From the NCBI GenBank assembly GCA_947647645.1, contig CANSLE010000018.1, positions 1 to 17,030 of the forward strand: a stretch of 17,030 nt of DNA, read 5' to 3'. The translations under genes and the position numbers were made by a program. Origin of the DNA: an uncultured Microbacterium sp. (GTDB taxonomy: Bacteria; Actinomycetota; Actinomycetes; Actinomycetales; Microbacteriaceae). Within the stretch, counting starts at the first letter, position 1, and each line of letters begins with the position of its first letter. The notes beneath the pieces were generated by a model. That model searched no databases and had not been told where the DNA came from. It saw only the letters and a list, made by a program, of their open reading frames with translations. Below, one piece after another: positions 6,325 through 14,543 of the stretch.

Positions 6325-8426
6325 GAACCGGGACGTGCTCCCCGGCGGTTGAGCTCTTCGACCTCTGCCGCATCGAGGTACGTGCGGGCGACGGTACGGC
6401 CACCCTCGTCCGTCGCCCACAGCAGGAGCCGTCCTGCGCCCTCCGCCGCCGGGACGGTGATCGACACCTCCGGCGAAAGCACGAACGGAGCGACCGCGAC
6501 GGCAGCGCTGGATGCCTGCGGCCTCGCTCGGGCCGCGTCGGCCACCGCTCCGTCCACCGGCGCTCCGGCGCGCAGCCATGCCGCGTGCAGCCGTGCCGTC
6601 AGAGGCGCGGTCCCATGATGCGAGACGTGCGCGACCAGGGTGATCGGCTCGGCGGGCGGCTCGATGTCAGCGCCAGCGCGCAGCGGGATCAGATCGAGGA
6701 CGAGCACCGTCTCGGCGTTCACGTCGGCAGGGACGAGGCCTCCCCAATCCTTGGCCCGGCGATCGGTGGTGAGGAGCCCGGCCGCCTCGTGCTCGACGTC
6801 GGCGAATTCGGTGTACACATACCCCGAGAACCGGTCGTGCCTCCGCAGCTCCTGGGTCTCCCATCGGAGGTGCCACGTGCGCTCGAGGCTCGTGAAGCCC
6901 TCGCCGTATTCGCTGTTCAGGATCGGGATGCCTGTGCGCGGCACCGCATCGGACGCGTAGAAGGACTTGTCGACGACGAAGTCCGGGCCGAGCCGCACCG
7001 GAAACTCGGTCACGGTGCCGTCGGCCATCCCGGCGACCACGCGTTTCCACTCGGCCAGGTTCGGCTCGTAGTAGTGCCAGTCCACCAGATCGGTGCGCAC
7101 GTGCGCCCAGCCCGAGTTCTCCACGATCGGACGCGTGCCGTCGAGGGCACGCATCGTCTCGTACGCGTGGACGGCGGCCCGGGCGCGCGCGTCGCTGCCC
7201 GGGATGTCCCAGTCGAGCCCCCACTCCTCGTTGTACAGGCCCCAGATCACGATCGATGGATGGTTCCCATCGCGTTCGACCAGCGCGGGCAGCTGCGCCT
7301 CGAACGTGGCGGCGGCCTCCTCAGAGAACCGGCTCGGGCAGGCGGGCTCGGCCCAGACGAGCATGCCGGTGCGGTCGGCTTCGTGCAGCCAGATCGGCTC
7401 CTCGAACTTGAGGTGCTTCCGGACGAGGTTGTAGCCGAGCTCGTGGGCGAGCGCGACGTCCCGGCAGAGGGCCGTCGCGTCGGGGGCGGTCAGGCCGGTC
7501 TCCGGCCAGTACCCCTGGTCGAGCACGCCGCGCAGATACAGCCGCTCCCCGTTGAGGAAGAGGTCCGCGCCGCGCGTCTCGATGCGGCGCAGACCGGACG
7601 TGGCGACGGCGGTGTCCGCATGCTCGCCCTGACCGACCACGACCTCCACTCGGTAGAGGTGCGGGTCGGCCGGCGCCCAAACCCGCGGTGCGGCGATCGG
7701 GAGGCGGCCGGATGCGCGCCCGGCGTGGTCGGCGCGTAGCGCGACGGACTCGCCGCTGCCGAGCACGCGAACCGAGACCGGCGCCTCCGCCGGCGCGTCG
7801 CCGGCCGTCTGGACCGTCACGTCGAAGCCGGTGAGGCTATCGCCGCGCAGCGACACCGCACGGGCGTAGGTGCGACCGCGGGCCTCCAGCCACACCGTCT
7901 GCCAGATGCCGGAGGTCGGCGTGAACGCGACGCCATCGTAGTCATCGCGCGGGATGGAGCGCTGCTTGCCGTGCGGGATGGCGCGCTTGTCAGCCGGCGC
8001 CTCCACCTCCACCGTCAGCTCCGAGGGGATGCCGGGCACGAGGAAGTCGGTGACGTCGAACTCGAACGACTCGTAGCCGCCGACGTGCTCGCCGACCACG
8101 CTGCCGTCGATCCGTACGACCGCGCGATGGTGGACAGCACCGAAGCACAGCACGACACGGGAACCGGTCCACGCCCCCGGCACGGTCACCTCCCGGCAGT
8201 ACACCGCTCGCTCGAGCCACGTGCGGTTCACACCGGAGGCGACTGTCTCCCACGCGAACGGGACCGTGATCGTGCGCGCGGCGTCGTCGGCCTCGAAATC
8301 CCACACACCGTTGAGGTTCAGCCAGCGGCCGGAGCGGTCGAGGTCGGGCCGCGGATACTCCGGTCGCGGCTGCTCCGGGGTCGCCGGCCGGGCGGTGAGG
8401 GCGGAGTCGGTCGAAGAGAGGGTCAT
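6321..8426 (-). CDS. Glycoside hydrolase family 2 enzyme
   Basis: 701-aa GH2 family enzyme. Order: jelly-roll sugar-binding domain (about 20-185), Ig-like domain (185-290), TIM barrel (290-580) and an extra C-terminal beta domain. The acid/base is Glu400 in GLYNEEWG and the nucleophile is Glu506 in NSEYGEG. GH2 covers beta-galactosidase, beta-glucuronidase, beta-mannosidase and alpha-L-arabinosidase activities; the specificity here cannot be read from the sequence. There is no signal peptide, so it acts in the cytoplasm on imported oligosaccharide. It starts two bases after the second permease stop, as the fourth gene of the LacI-controlled operon. ATG 8426 is chosen because open frame further upstream is antisense-like and overlaps the permease. 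Reference beta-galactosidases are much longer (about 1000 aa); this size is nearer glucuronidase-type GH2 enzymes. Confidence 0.9.
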   Translation of the reverse strand: MTLSSTDSALTARPATPEQPRPEYPRPDLDRSGRWLNLNGVWDFEADDAARTITVPFAWETVASGVNRTWLERAVYCREVTVPGAWTGSRVVLCFGAVHHRAVVRIDGSVVGEHVGGYESFEFDVTDFLVPGIPSELTVEVEAPADKRAIPHGKQRSIPRDDYDGVAFTPTSGIWQTVWLEARGRTYARAVSLRGDSLTGFDVTVQTAGDAPAEAPVSVRVLGSGESVALRADHAGRASGRLPIAAPRVWAPADPHLYRVEVVVGQGEHADTAVATSGLRRIETRGADLFLNGERLYLRGVLDQGYWPETGLTAPDATALCRDVALAHELGYNLVRKHLKFEEPIWLHEADRTGMLVWAEPACPSRFSEEAAATFEAQLPALVERDGNHPSIVIWGLYNEEWGLDWDIPGSDARARAAVHAYETMRALDGTRPIVENSGWAHVRTDLVDWHYYEPNLAEWKRVVAGMADGTVTEFPVRLGPDFVVDKSFYASDAVPRTGIPILNSEYGEGFTSLERTWHLRWETQELRRHDRFSGYVYTEFADVEHEAAGLLTTDRRAKDWGGLVPADVNAETVLVLDLIPLRAGADIEPPAEPITLVAHVSHHGTAPLTARLHAAWLRAGAPVDGAVADAARARPQASSAAVAVAPFVLSPEVSITVPAAEGAGRLLLWATDEGGRTVARTYLDAAEVEELNRRGARPGS

Positions 8427-8428
8427 AT

Positions 8429-9361
8429 TCAGCCTTTCACGCTGCCGGCAAGGATGCCGTTGATGAAGTGACGCTGGAGCACGATGAAGAGCACCAGCAG
8501 AGGGAGGAGGGCGATGGAGCTCGCGGCGAGGAGCTCGCCGGTCACGGTGGCGTAGTCCGCGCCGATCCGGTTGCCCGTGATGTTCTGCGCCAGCGTGGAG
8601 AGCACCACCTGGAGGGTCGCCATCCGGTTGGAGCTCGCGACGATCACCGGCCAGACGAAGTCGTTGTAGATGTTCATGATGGTCAGTACCGCGAGCCCGG
8701 CGAGCCCGGGCCTGATCACCGGGACGACGACGCGCCAGAAGATCCCGAACTCGCCGCAGCCGTCGACGCGGGCCGCATCGAGCAGTTCGTCCGGCACCGC
8801 GGCGATGACCTGGCGCATCCAGAAGATCGCGAAGGCGTCGACCGAGCCCGGCAGGATGAGCGCCTGGTAGGTGTTCACCCAACCGAGGGTCTTCATCTCC
8901 AGCAGCAACGGGATGACCAGCACGATCGTCGGCAACATCAGCGTGACGAGCACTGCGCCGAAGATGAGGTTCTTTCCGGCGAAGTTGTACTTGGCGAAGG
9001 CGTAGGCCGCCAGCGGGGCGAAGAACAAGGTGATCGTGCCCTTCGAGACGAGCACGATCGCGGTGTTCAGGAACCCCTGACCGATCGGCACGTCGTGGAA
9101 CATCGCCGCGAAGTTGTCGAGGGTGAAGAGCGAAGGGTCGAGCCCGAGCGGGTCGCGGATGATGTCGTTCGCCGGCTTGAAAGCCGAGACGATCGCCCAC
9201 GCGACCGGCGCGAGGAAGGCGACGAGCAGCAGAAGAAGGAAGGCGTGTGCGCCGATCCGCGGGCGAGGGCGCCGCGGGCGCCGCGGGGCGCCGGTTGGCG
9301 GCGAGGTCGAGGGAGCCTGCGCCGATCCGGCCGTGCTGTCGAGAACGGTGGGGGTCGCCAT
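8429..9361 (-). CDS. Sugar ABC transporter permease, MalG-type
   Basis: 310-aa inner-membrane component of a CUT1 carbohydrate ABC transporter. After a Pro/Arg-rich N-terminal tail (about 1-35) come six membrane segments. The cytoplasmic EAA loop that docks the ATPase reads DAARVDGCGEFGIFWRVVVP. The protein ends in the typical INGILAGSVKG of MalG-type permeases. Start ATG 9361 lies two bases after the stop of the first permease gene. Pairs with the MalF-type permease encoded at 9364-10278. Confidence 0.92.
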   Translation of the reverse strand: MATPTVLDSTAGSAQAPSTSPPTGAPRRPRRPRPRIGAHAFLLLLLVAFLAPVAWAIVSAFKPANDIIRDPLGLDPSLFTLDNFAAMFHDVPIGQGFLNTAIVLVSKGTITLFFAPLAAYAFAKYNFAGKNLIFGAVLVTLMLPTIVLVIPLLLEMKTLGWVNTYQALILPGSVDAFAIFWMRQVIAAVPDELLDAARVDGCGEFGIFWRVVVPVIRPGLAGLAVLTIMNIYNDFVWPVIVASSNRMATLQVVLSTLAQNITGNRIGADYATVTGELLAASSIALLPLLVLFIVLQRHFINGILAGSVKG

Positions 9362-9363
9362 GG

Positions 9364-10278
9364 TCAGTCCTTCGCTCGGAGCAGACGGACGAAGGCCAGC
9401 GACAGGATCATCACGAGGATGACCAGCAGGAACGAGTTCGCTGCGCCGGTGCCGAGGTCTGCCCGGGTGATGTGGTTGTACAAGTAGTAGCCGGCCGTCG
9501 TCGTCGAGTTGTAGGGGCCGCCCTTCGTGACGACGAAGGGCTCGGCGAACATCTGGAACACCGCGAGGGTCTGGAGCACGACCGCGAACATGATCGTCCG
9601 GCGAAGGAGGGGGACGGTGATGCTCCACAGCTGCCGCGCGGGCGACGCGCCGTCGAGGTCGGCCGCCTCGTACATCGACCGGTCGATGGACTGCAGCCCC
9701 GACAGCAGGATGATCACGATGAAACCCGTGGTCTTCCACAGGAACAGCAGCGCCAGCGTCGGCTTCGACCACGCGCTCGTGGTGAGCCAGCCGATGTCCG
9801 GGAACCCGACGGCGCCGAGCAGGGCGTTGACGGCGCCGTGGTCCTGGTCGAACAGCACCACCCAGATCTGTGCCACCGCGACCAGCGGGGTGACGAAGGG
9901 CACGATGAACGCGACCCTGTACATGCCGCGCAGTCGCAGCTTCGCCGAGTCGAGCAGGACGGCGACCATCACAGCGAGCGCGATCTGCACCGGCACGATC
10001 AGCAGCCAGAGCACGGCCGAGTTGCCGAGCGAGCTCCAGAAGGCCGGGCTGCTGAGCAGGTAGGCGTAGTTGCCCCAGCCCACCCACTCCGCGGCACCGG
10101 TGCCGTGCCAGTTCGTGAAGCTGAGCCGCGCGGTGAAGATCAACGGGTACACGCTGAACGCGAGGAAGATCACCACGAACGGCATCACGAAGAGGTACGG
10201 GGCGAGTCGGCGGCGGGCGCGGGGGCCGCTGAAGCGCCTGCGGGTCCGGGCCGCGGAGGGGAGGGCTGTGGCCGTCAT
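9364..10278 (-). CDS. Sugar ABC transporter permease, MalF-type
   Basis: 304-aa CUT1 permease with an Arg-rich N-terminus followed by six membrane segments, beginning LAPYLFVMPFVVIFLAFSVYP. The EAA loop is EAADLDGASPARQLWSITVP. It starts ten bases after the stop of the binding-protein gene. Together with the MalG-type protein it forms the channel for the sugar bound by the lipoprotein. No ATPase gene is present in the locus, so the transporter probably uses a shared MsiK-like ATPase, as known for actinobacterial CUT1 systems. Confidence 0.92.
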   Translation of the reverse strand: MTATALPSAARTRRRFSGPRARRRLAPYLFVMPFVVIFLAFSVYPLIFTARLSFTNWHGTGAAEWVGWGNYAYLLSSPAFWSSLGNSAVLWLLIVPVQIALAVMVAVLLDSAKLRLRGMYRVAFIVPFVTPLVAVAQIWVVLFDQDHGAVNALLGAVGFPDIGWLTTSAWSKPTLALLFLWKTTGFIVIILLSGLQSIDRSMYEAADLDGASPARQLWSITVPLLRRTIMFAVVLQTLAVFQMFAEPFVVTKGGPYNSTTTAGYYLYNHITRADLGTGAANSFLLVILVMILSLAFVRLLRAKD

Positions 10279-10288
10279 GGTTCTCTGG

Positions 10289-11653
10289 TCACTGCCGGTC
10301 GACGAGGTTGGTCTGGATGTCGGAGCCGGCCTTCTTGATCACCTGGTCGGGCGTGAGCTCGCCGTCGAGCATCCGTTGGAGGTCGGCGCCAAGGTAGGCG
10401 GTCGAGCCGTTCCACCACGACGGGATGGCCGTCCCTGCGGGGATCTGCGAGCCCGCCTGGGTCGCGACCTTCCACAGGTCCTGGTCACCGAGGGCCGGCA
10501 CGGGCTGGAACAGCGGCTTCGACGGCTGTGCCGCGGGGAGATAGGCCGGGATGGACGTGTTGAGGCCCTGCGGATAGACCTCGTTGGGTCCCCAAACCGC
10601 GCTGTAGCCGGCCTTGTCGTACATGAGGAACTCGTAGAACAGCCATGCCAGCGGGGAGTTCTTGCCGTCCTTCGGCAGCACGAACGACGATCCGCCCATC
10701 GCGCCGCTGCGTGCGCCGCCGTCCTTCCAGGCCGGCAACTCCATCGCGCGCCACTCGCCCTTGGTCTTGGGAAGGAGCTGCTGCGGGGCGAAGCTGAACC
10801 AGATGGCCCACGGGTAGAAGACCTCGTTCCCGGCCTCTATCTCCGCAATGTCGGTCTGGCTGAGGTACTCCGCGCGGGTGCCCAGACCGTCCTTCTGCAC
10901 GGTGTCGAGGAAGGTGAGAATCTGCTTGTACTCGGGGCTGTCGAGCCGCAGCTTGCCCTTTGCGTCGGCGAGGGACGTGCCCAGCTGGCTCGCATACATC
11001 TCCAGCTGCAGCTGGCCGAGGAAGCCGCCCCGCTCCAAGTGGATGGGCTTCGCGCCCGGCTTGGCCTTCTGGTACTGGCGGGCGGCGGCGAGCAGGTCGT
11101 CGTACGTCTTGATGCGCGTGGCATCGACCCCCGCAGCCCCCAGGGCGGTCGCGTTGTAGTACAGGAGTCCCGGGTTGAGGTCGTACGGGACGCCGTAGAT
11201 GCCGCCCTTGACGGTGTTCGCGTCGATCTTCTGCGGCGCGATGTCCTTCACGTACGGCTTGAGGACGTCGCTGAGATCCCACAGGTGATCGGCGTAGCTG
11301 CTGACCAGCGCGTCGTCGAGGAACACGCCGTCCGGAACGTCGGTGCCCGTGATGAGGGTGTTCTGCAGCTTTGCGTTGATGTCAACGGCCACGTGGTGGA
11401 CGGTGATGCCGGGGTACTTCTTGTTGAAGGCCGCGATGACGCCGTCGAAGACCTTGAACAGATCTCCCGACCGGTCCCAGATGGTGATCTCGCCTTTCGG
11501 CTGGTCGGTGGTCGGAGCCTGCAGCCGGTTGGAGGATGCGGCGCTGCCCGCGCTACCGATGTCCGGCCCGCAGGCCGTCAGGGTCATTGCTGTGGCGACG
11601 AGCGCCGCGGCGACGGCGACGCCGCGTGCCCGTCGTTTCGGGTGGTGGTTCAT
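10289..11653 (-). CDS. Sugar-binding lipoprotein of ABC transporter
   Basis: 454-aa extracellular solute-binding protein of the SBP_bac_1 (CUT1) type. Signal peptide with lipobox LTAC (Cys28), then a Ser/Ala linker and the mature domain beginning KGEITIWDRSGD. Features common in the family are visible: KYPGITVHHVAVD near the N-terminus, YGVPYDLNPGLLYYNATALGAAG in the middle, and WRAMELPAWKDGG before a Gly/Ser segment. Start ATG 11653 has GAGGGAG seven bases upstream; a start further up would extend across the operator and promoter. First gene of the LacI-regulated operon. The ligand is presumably an oligosaccharide released by the secreted enzyme at 12882-14543. Confidence 0.93.
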   Translation of the reverse strand: MNHHPKRRARGVAVAAALVATAMTLTACGPDIGSAGSAASSNRLQAPTTDQPKGEITIWDRSGDLFKVFDGVIAAFNKKYPGITVHHVAVDINAKLQNTLITGTDVPDGVFLDDALVSSYADHLWDLSDVLKPYVKDIAPQKIDANTVKGGIYGVPYDLNPGLLYYNATALGAAGVDATRIKTYDDLLAAARQYQKAKPGAKPIHLERGGFLGQLQLEMYASQLGTSLADAKGKLRLDSPEYKQILTFLDTVQKDGLGTRAEYLSQTDIAEIEAGNEVFYPWAIWFSFAPQQLLPKTKGEWRAMELPAWKDGGARSGAMGGSSFVLPKDGKNSPLAWLFYEFLMYDKAGYSAVWGPNEVYPQGLNTSIPAYLPAAQPSKPLFQPVPALGDQDLWKVATQAGSQIPAGTAIPSWWNGSTAYLGADLQRMLDGELTPDQVIKKAGSDIQTNLVDRQ

Positions 11654-11670
11654 GGGACACTCCCTCGTGT

Positions 11671-11688
11671 TTTGCCAACGTATGCAAA
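11671..11688. promoter_or_regulatory. LacI-type operator O1
   Basis: TTTGCCAACGTATGCAAA, arms TTTGC/GCAAA about a central ACGT. It lies just downstream of the -10 of the transporter promoter, and its centre is about 30 bases from O2. It has one extra base in the spacer compared with the other three operators. Confidence 0.75.
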
Positions 11689-11716
11689 CTGTAGCGTTCG
11701 TTTGCGAACGTTGCAA
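11688..11716 (-). promoter_or_regulatory. Promoter of the sugar transporter/GH2 operon
   Basis: On the minus strand TTGCAA (11711-11716) and TACAGT (11688-11693) are 17 bases apart. Operator O2 covers the -35 and O1 the transcription start region, so repressor binding would block RNA polymerase at both ends. The leader to ATG 11653 is about 30 bases and carries a good GAGGGAG ribosome site. Confidence 0.65.
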
Positions 11717-11717
11717 A
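11701..11717. promoter_or_regulatory. LacI-type operator O2
   Basis: Minus-strand reading TTTGCAACGTTCGCAAA, differing by one base from O4. It overlaps the -35 of the transporter promoter and lies between the expected -35 and the -10 of the divergent lacI, so it should also give autoregulation. Confidence 0.8.
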
Positions 11718-11720
11718 CGC

Positions 11721-11726
11721 TACGAT
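11721..11726 (+). promoter_or_regulatory. Possible -10 of a leaderless lacI transcript
   Basis: TACGAT ends six bases before the lacI ATG; no ribosome binding site is present. The upstream -35 is weak, consistent with low-level repressor synthesis. Tentative. Confidence 0.45.
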
Positions 11727-11732
11727 GACGTC

Positions 11733-12749
11733 ATGCCAGCAACACTGCGTGACGTCGCCGAGTTCGCCCAGGTGTCCGTGCGCACGGTCTCCAACGTTGT
11801 GAGCGGGTACGAGCACGTCAGCGATCGGATGCGCTCCCGGGTGCTCGCAGCCATCGAGACGCTGGACTACCGCCCCAACCCCGTCGCCCGCACGCTCCGC
11901 ACGGGCCGCACGGGGATGCTCGCCCTGGTGGTACCCGAGGTCAACGTCCCCTACTTCAGCGAACTGGCTCGCGAGATCCTCGACGCGGCCGCAATGCTCG
12001 GCTATCGCGTGATGATCGACCAGACCGGCTACGACCACGAGCGCGAACGCCAGCTGCTGCTCGGCGACGACCGCACGATGCTGTTCGACGGCATGCTCTT
12101 CAGCCCGCTCGTCACGAAGACCGAGCTGCTCGACATGCACGGGTCGACCACGATGCCGCTCGTCCTGCTGGGCGAGCATGAGTTCGACGGGCGATACGAT
12201 CATGTCGCCATCGACAACGTGCAGGCCGCCAAGGACGCCGTCGCCCATCTCGCCGCCGTCGGCCGTCGCCGCATCGCTGCGATCGGCAGCCAGCCCACGG
12301 AGGAGTATGCGACCCCGCTCCAGCGCGAGTCCGGCTATGCAGAAGCACTCGCCGAGGCCGGGCTCCCCCACGACCCGAAGCTCGTGAAGCCCGCAGCCCA
12401 CTACAGCCGCCCCGGCGGATACCGCGCCGCCCGAGAACTGCTCGCGCTCGAGCCACGCCCCGACGCCATCTTCTGCTTCTCCGACCTCCTCGCGATCGGC
12501 GCCATGCGCGCGGTCTTCGACGCGGGCCTCCGCGTCCCCGACGATGTGGCCGTCATCGGCATCGACGATGTGGAGGAGGGCCGGTTCGCTCGTCCGTCCC
12601 TCAGCACGGTCTCGCTCGACACGCCCTTCATCGCCCGCGAGGCCGTCCGCCGTATCGTCGCGCGCATCGACGAGCCGGAGCTTCCCGCCGAGGAGGTCGT
12701 CGCGCACCACCAACTCGTCGTTCGCGAGAGCACCGCTCAGTCGCACTGA
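11733..12749 (+). CDS. LacI-family transcriptional regulator
   Basis: 338-aa LacI/GalR repressor. N-terminal helix-turn-helix TLRDVAEFAQVSVRTVSNVV at residues 4-23, the hinge region YRPNPVARTLRTGRTGML, then a periplasmic-binding-protein-like effector domain with the typical DGMLFSP, HVAIDN, AIFCFSDLLAIGAMRA and VIGIDDVE segments. Start ATG 11733; the frame continues upstream but that part is antisense to the transporter gene and crosses the operators. It is divergent to the sugar transporter operon and followed by the secreted enzyme gene, both of which carry its putative operators. The inducer is presumably the imported sugar or its breakdown product. Confidence 0.93.
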   Translation: MPATLRDVAEFAQVSVRTVSNVVSGYEHVSDRMRSRVLAAIETLDYRPNPVARTLRTGRTGMLALVVPEVNVPYFSELAREILDAAAMLGYRVMIDQTGYDHERERQLLLGDDRTMLFDGMLFSPLVTKTELLDMHGSTTMPLVLLGEHEFDGRYDHVAIDNVQAAKDAVAHLAAVGRRRIAAIGSQPTEEYATPLQRESGYAEALAEAGLPHDPKLVKPAAHYSRPGGYRAARELLALEPRPDAIFCFSDLLAIGAMRAVFDAGLRVPDDVAVIGIDDVEEGRFARPSLSTVSLDTPFIAREAVRRIVARIDEPELPAEEVVAHHQLVVRESTAQSH

Positions 12750-12801
12750 CGACCGGGCAGTCTGTGCCCACACATCCGATCCGCGCCACGCAGCATACGC
12801 T

Positions 12802-12818
12802 CTTGCAACGTCTGCAAA
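12802..12818. promoter_or_regulatory. LacI-type operator O3
   Basis: CTTGCAACGTCTGCAAA, in the gap between lacI and the secreted enzyme gene. It begins 32 bases before O4 (about three helical turns), on the same face of the DNA. It contains TTGCAA, the probable -35 of the downstream gene. Confidence 0.75.
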
Positions 12819-12831
12819 GTGATGACAGAGT
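12803..12831 (+). promoter_or_regulatory. Probable promoter of the secreted enzyme gene
   Basis: TTGCAA (12803-12808) with CAGAGT (12826-12831) at a 17-base spacing. The -10 is weak (3 of 6). The layout mirrors the transporter promoter: one operator on the -35, the next just beyond the -10. Confidence 0.4.
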
Positions 12832-12833
12832 TC

Positions 12834-12850
12834 TTTGCAACGTCCGCAAA
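12834..12850. promoter_or_regulatory. LacI-type operator O4
   Basis: TTTGCAACGTCCGCAAA, arms TTTGC/GCAAA. It is the closest to the consensus, located 31 bases before the start codon of the secreted enzyme and downstream of its likely -10. Confidence 0.8.
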
Positions 12851-12881
12851 GCGGCGGGCGTTGCCTCAGAGAGGACACTTG

Positions 12882-14543
12882 ATGGATACGACTCTGCGCC
12901 GAGGGCGGCGCCTCCCCTTGCTCGCGGCGGCCATCATCGCGGCGGCGGCGGTGCTCACGCTCTCCCCCACAGCCGCATCGCCGGCGGAGGCCGCGTTTAC
13001 CGGCTCCGTGCTGTACTCGCCCGACCTCGCCACGTTCCCGAAAGGCACGGCGGGCTACCCTCGCGCGATCGTACTCGAGCACGACGGCACCCCCACCGAC
13101 ACCGTGCTCGCGACCTTCGCGAAGGCCGGGCACAACGCTCCAGGAGTCCTGCCGATCTACCGCAGTACCAACGGCGGCGGAAGCTGGTCGCAGATCTCGA
13201 CGATCTCATCCAACACGGCGGGCTGGGACATCGAAGCGCCGACGTTGTTCGAGGTGCCGCGCACCATCCCCGGCCTCAACGCCGGCGACATCCTCGCCGC
13301 GGGGACGGCCTGGAAGGTGGGCGACTACACCACTCAGAAGGTGGAGGTCTTCAAGAGCACGAACGGCGGTGCCAGCTGGTCGTTCCTGTCCAATTGCACC
13401 CAGACCTCCGGCCTTCCGAACACCTGGGGCCACGGCATCTGGGAGCCCTCGTTCGTCGTCGCGAACGACGACACCCTCGCCTGTTTCATCTCGGACGAGC
13501 GCCCCGCGAACAGTGCGACGAACAACCAGAAGATCGGCCACTACACGTCCACGAACGGCGGCACGACGTGGAGCTCGGCCATGGCGGATGACGTGGTGTT
13601 CCCCGCTGACAACCTGGCCAGACCCGGCATGCAGACCTTCGCCAAGCTGCCCGACGGCCGCTTCGTGATGAGCTACGAGCTCTGTCGCGACGGCACCGAC
13701 GCCGACCACGCCTGCGAGGTGTACATCAAGTTCAGCTCGAACGGCCTCGCCTGGGGCGCCGCAGGCGACAAGGGCACACTCGTCCGCACCTCCGACGACC
13801 GGGAACTGCTGCACACGCCCTTCATCTCCTGGGCTCCGGGAGGCGGCCCCAACGGCACCCTTCTGCTGTCCGGCCAGCGCGTGGTCGCCGGCCCCGCGGG
13901 CAACAAGACCGTCCTGGCGGAGTCCGGAACGGTGCTCTTCACCAACACCCAGCTCGGTTCCGGCACCTGGTACGAGGCGACCGCCCCTGTCACGGTAAAC
14001 CCGACAGGCGGCTACGCTGCGGGCGTCCCGTCGTGCCCCGGCTACTCGACGCCCGCCATCCCGCTCAGCAGCGGCACCACGTTTCTCTACTTCGCGGCGA
14101 CCTGGCTCGGTACCGGCAACCAGTGCGAGGTACGCGTCGGTCTCGGCACCCTCCCCGGCCCGACCGGCGCCATCGTGGGCCCGGGCGGCAAGTGCCTCGA
14201 CGTCGACACGAACACGTCGACCAACGGCAACCGGGCGCAGCTATGGACGAGCGGTGTCGCGACCGGACAGGATTGGTCCGTCGCACCCGACGGCAGCATC
14301 CGCGCCTTCGGCAAGTGCCTCGATGTGGACGCGCAGGGCACGGCCAACTTCACCAAGGTCCAGCTGTGGGAGTGCAACAACTCCGGGGCGCAGAAATGGG
14401 TGCACCAGACGAACGGCTCGCTGCTGAACCCCCAGTCGGGACGCTGCCTCGACGACCCGCAGGGCGTCACTACAGACGGCACCAAGCTGCAGATCTATGA
14501 CTGCAACGGCCTCTGGACTCAGCGGTGGAACCTGCCCTCGTAG
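12882..14543 (+). CDS. Secreted sialidase-fold (GH93-like) enzyme with ricin-type lectin domain
   Basis: 553 aa. Signal peptide 1-37 or 38 (Arg-rich start, hydrophobic core, cut near AEA-A), so exported. Residues about 39-425 form a six-bladed sialidase-type beta-propeller with Asp-box-like repeats at 95-102, 159-166, 223-230 and 285-291, all with Asn in the usual Asp position (STNGGxxW). The RIP arginine motif of true sialidases is not seen; GYPRAIVLEHDGT resembles the entry motif of GH93 exo-arabinanases. Residues 428-553 are a ricin B-type (CBM13) lectin with three QxW repeats (QDW 463, QKW 504, QRW 547) and paired GKCLD motifs. Start ATG 12882 follows an AGAGAGG ribosome site. It is flanked by LacI operators O3/O4. 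It probably releases oligosaccharides for the co-regulated ABC system; the substrate is not determined. Confidence 0.85.
   Translation: MDTTLRRGRRLPLLAAAIIAAAAVLTLSPTAASPAEAAFTGSVLYSPDLATFPKGTAGYPRAIVLEHDGTPTDTVLATFAKAGHNAPGVLPIYRSTNGGGSWSQISTISSNTAGWDIEAPTLFEVPRTIPGLNAGDILAAGTAWKVGDYTTQKVEVFKSTNGGASWSFLSNCTQTSGLPNTWGHGIWEPSFVVANDDTLACFISDERPANSATNNQKIGHYTSTNGGTTWSSAMADDVVFPADNLARPGMQTFAKLPDGRFVMSYELCRDGTDADHACEVYIKFSSNGLAWGAAGDKGTLVRTSDDRELLHTPFISWAPGGGPNGTLLLSGQRVVAGPAGNKTVLAESGTVLFTNTQLGSGTWYEATAPVTVNPTGGYAAGVPSCPGYSTPAIPLSSGTTFLYFAATWLGTGNQCEVRVGLGTLPGPTGAIVGPGGKCLDVDTNTSTNGNRAQLWTSGVATGQDWSVAPDGSIRAFGKCLDVDAQGTANFTKVQLWECNNSGAQKWVHQTNGSLLNPQSGRCLDDPQGVTTDGTKLQIYDCNGLWTQRWNLPS

Noticed and set aside
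10070..11728. 552-codon plus-strand open frame opposite the sugar-binding protein gene
   Set aside because: Antisense shadow: no domain, no ribosome site, and it crosses the operators; the minus-strand lipoprotein is unambiguous.
11553..13133. 526-codon minus-strand open frame opposite lacI
   Set aside because: Shadow of lacI with charged low-complexity content; spans several promoters and operators.
12882..14166. Classical sialidase (GH33) for the secreted enzyme
   Set aside because: Asp-box-like repeats are present, but no RIP motif was found and the locus has no sialic acid catabolic genes. GH93-like is the better, still uncertain, label.
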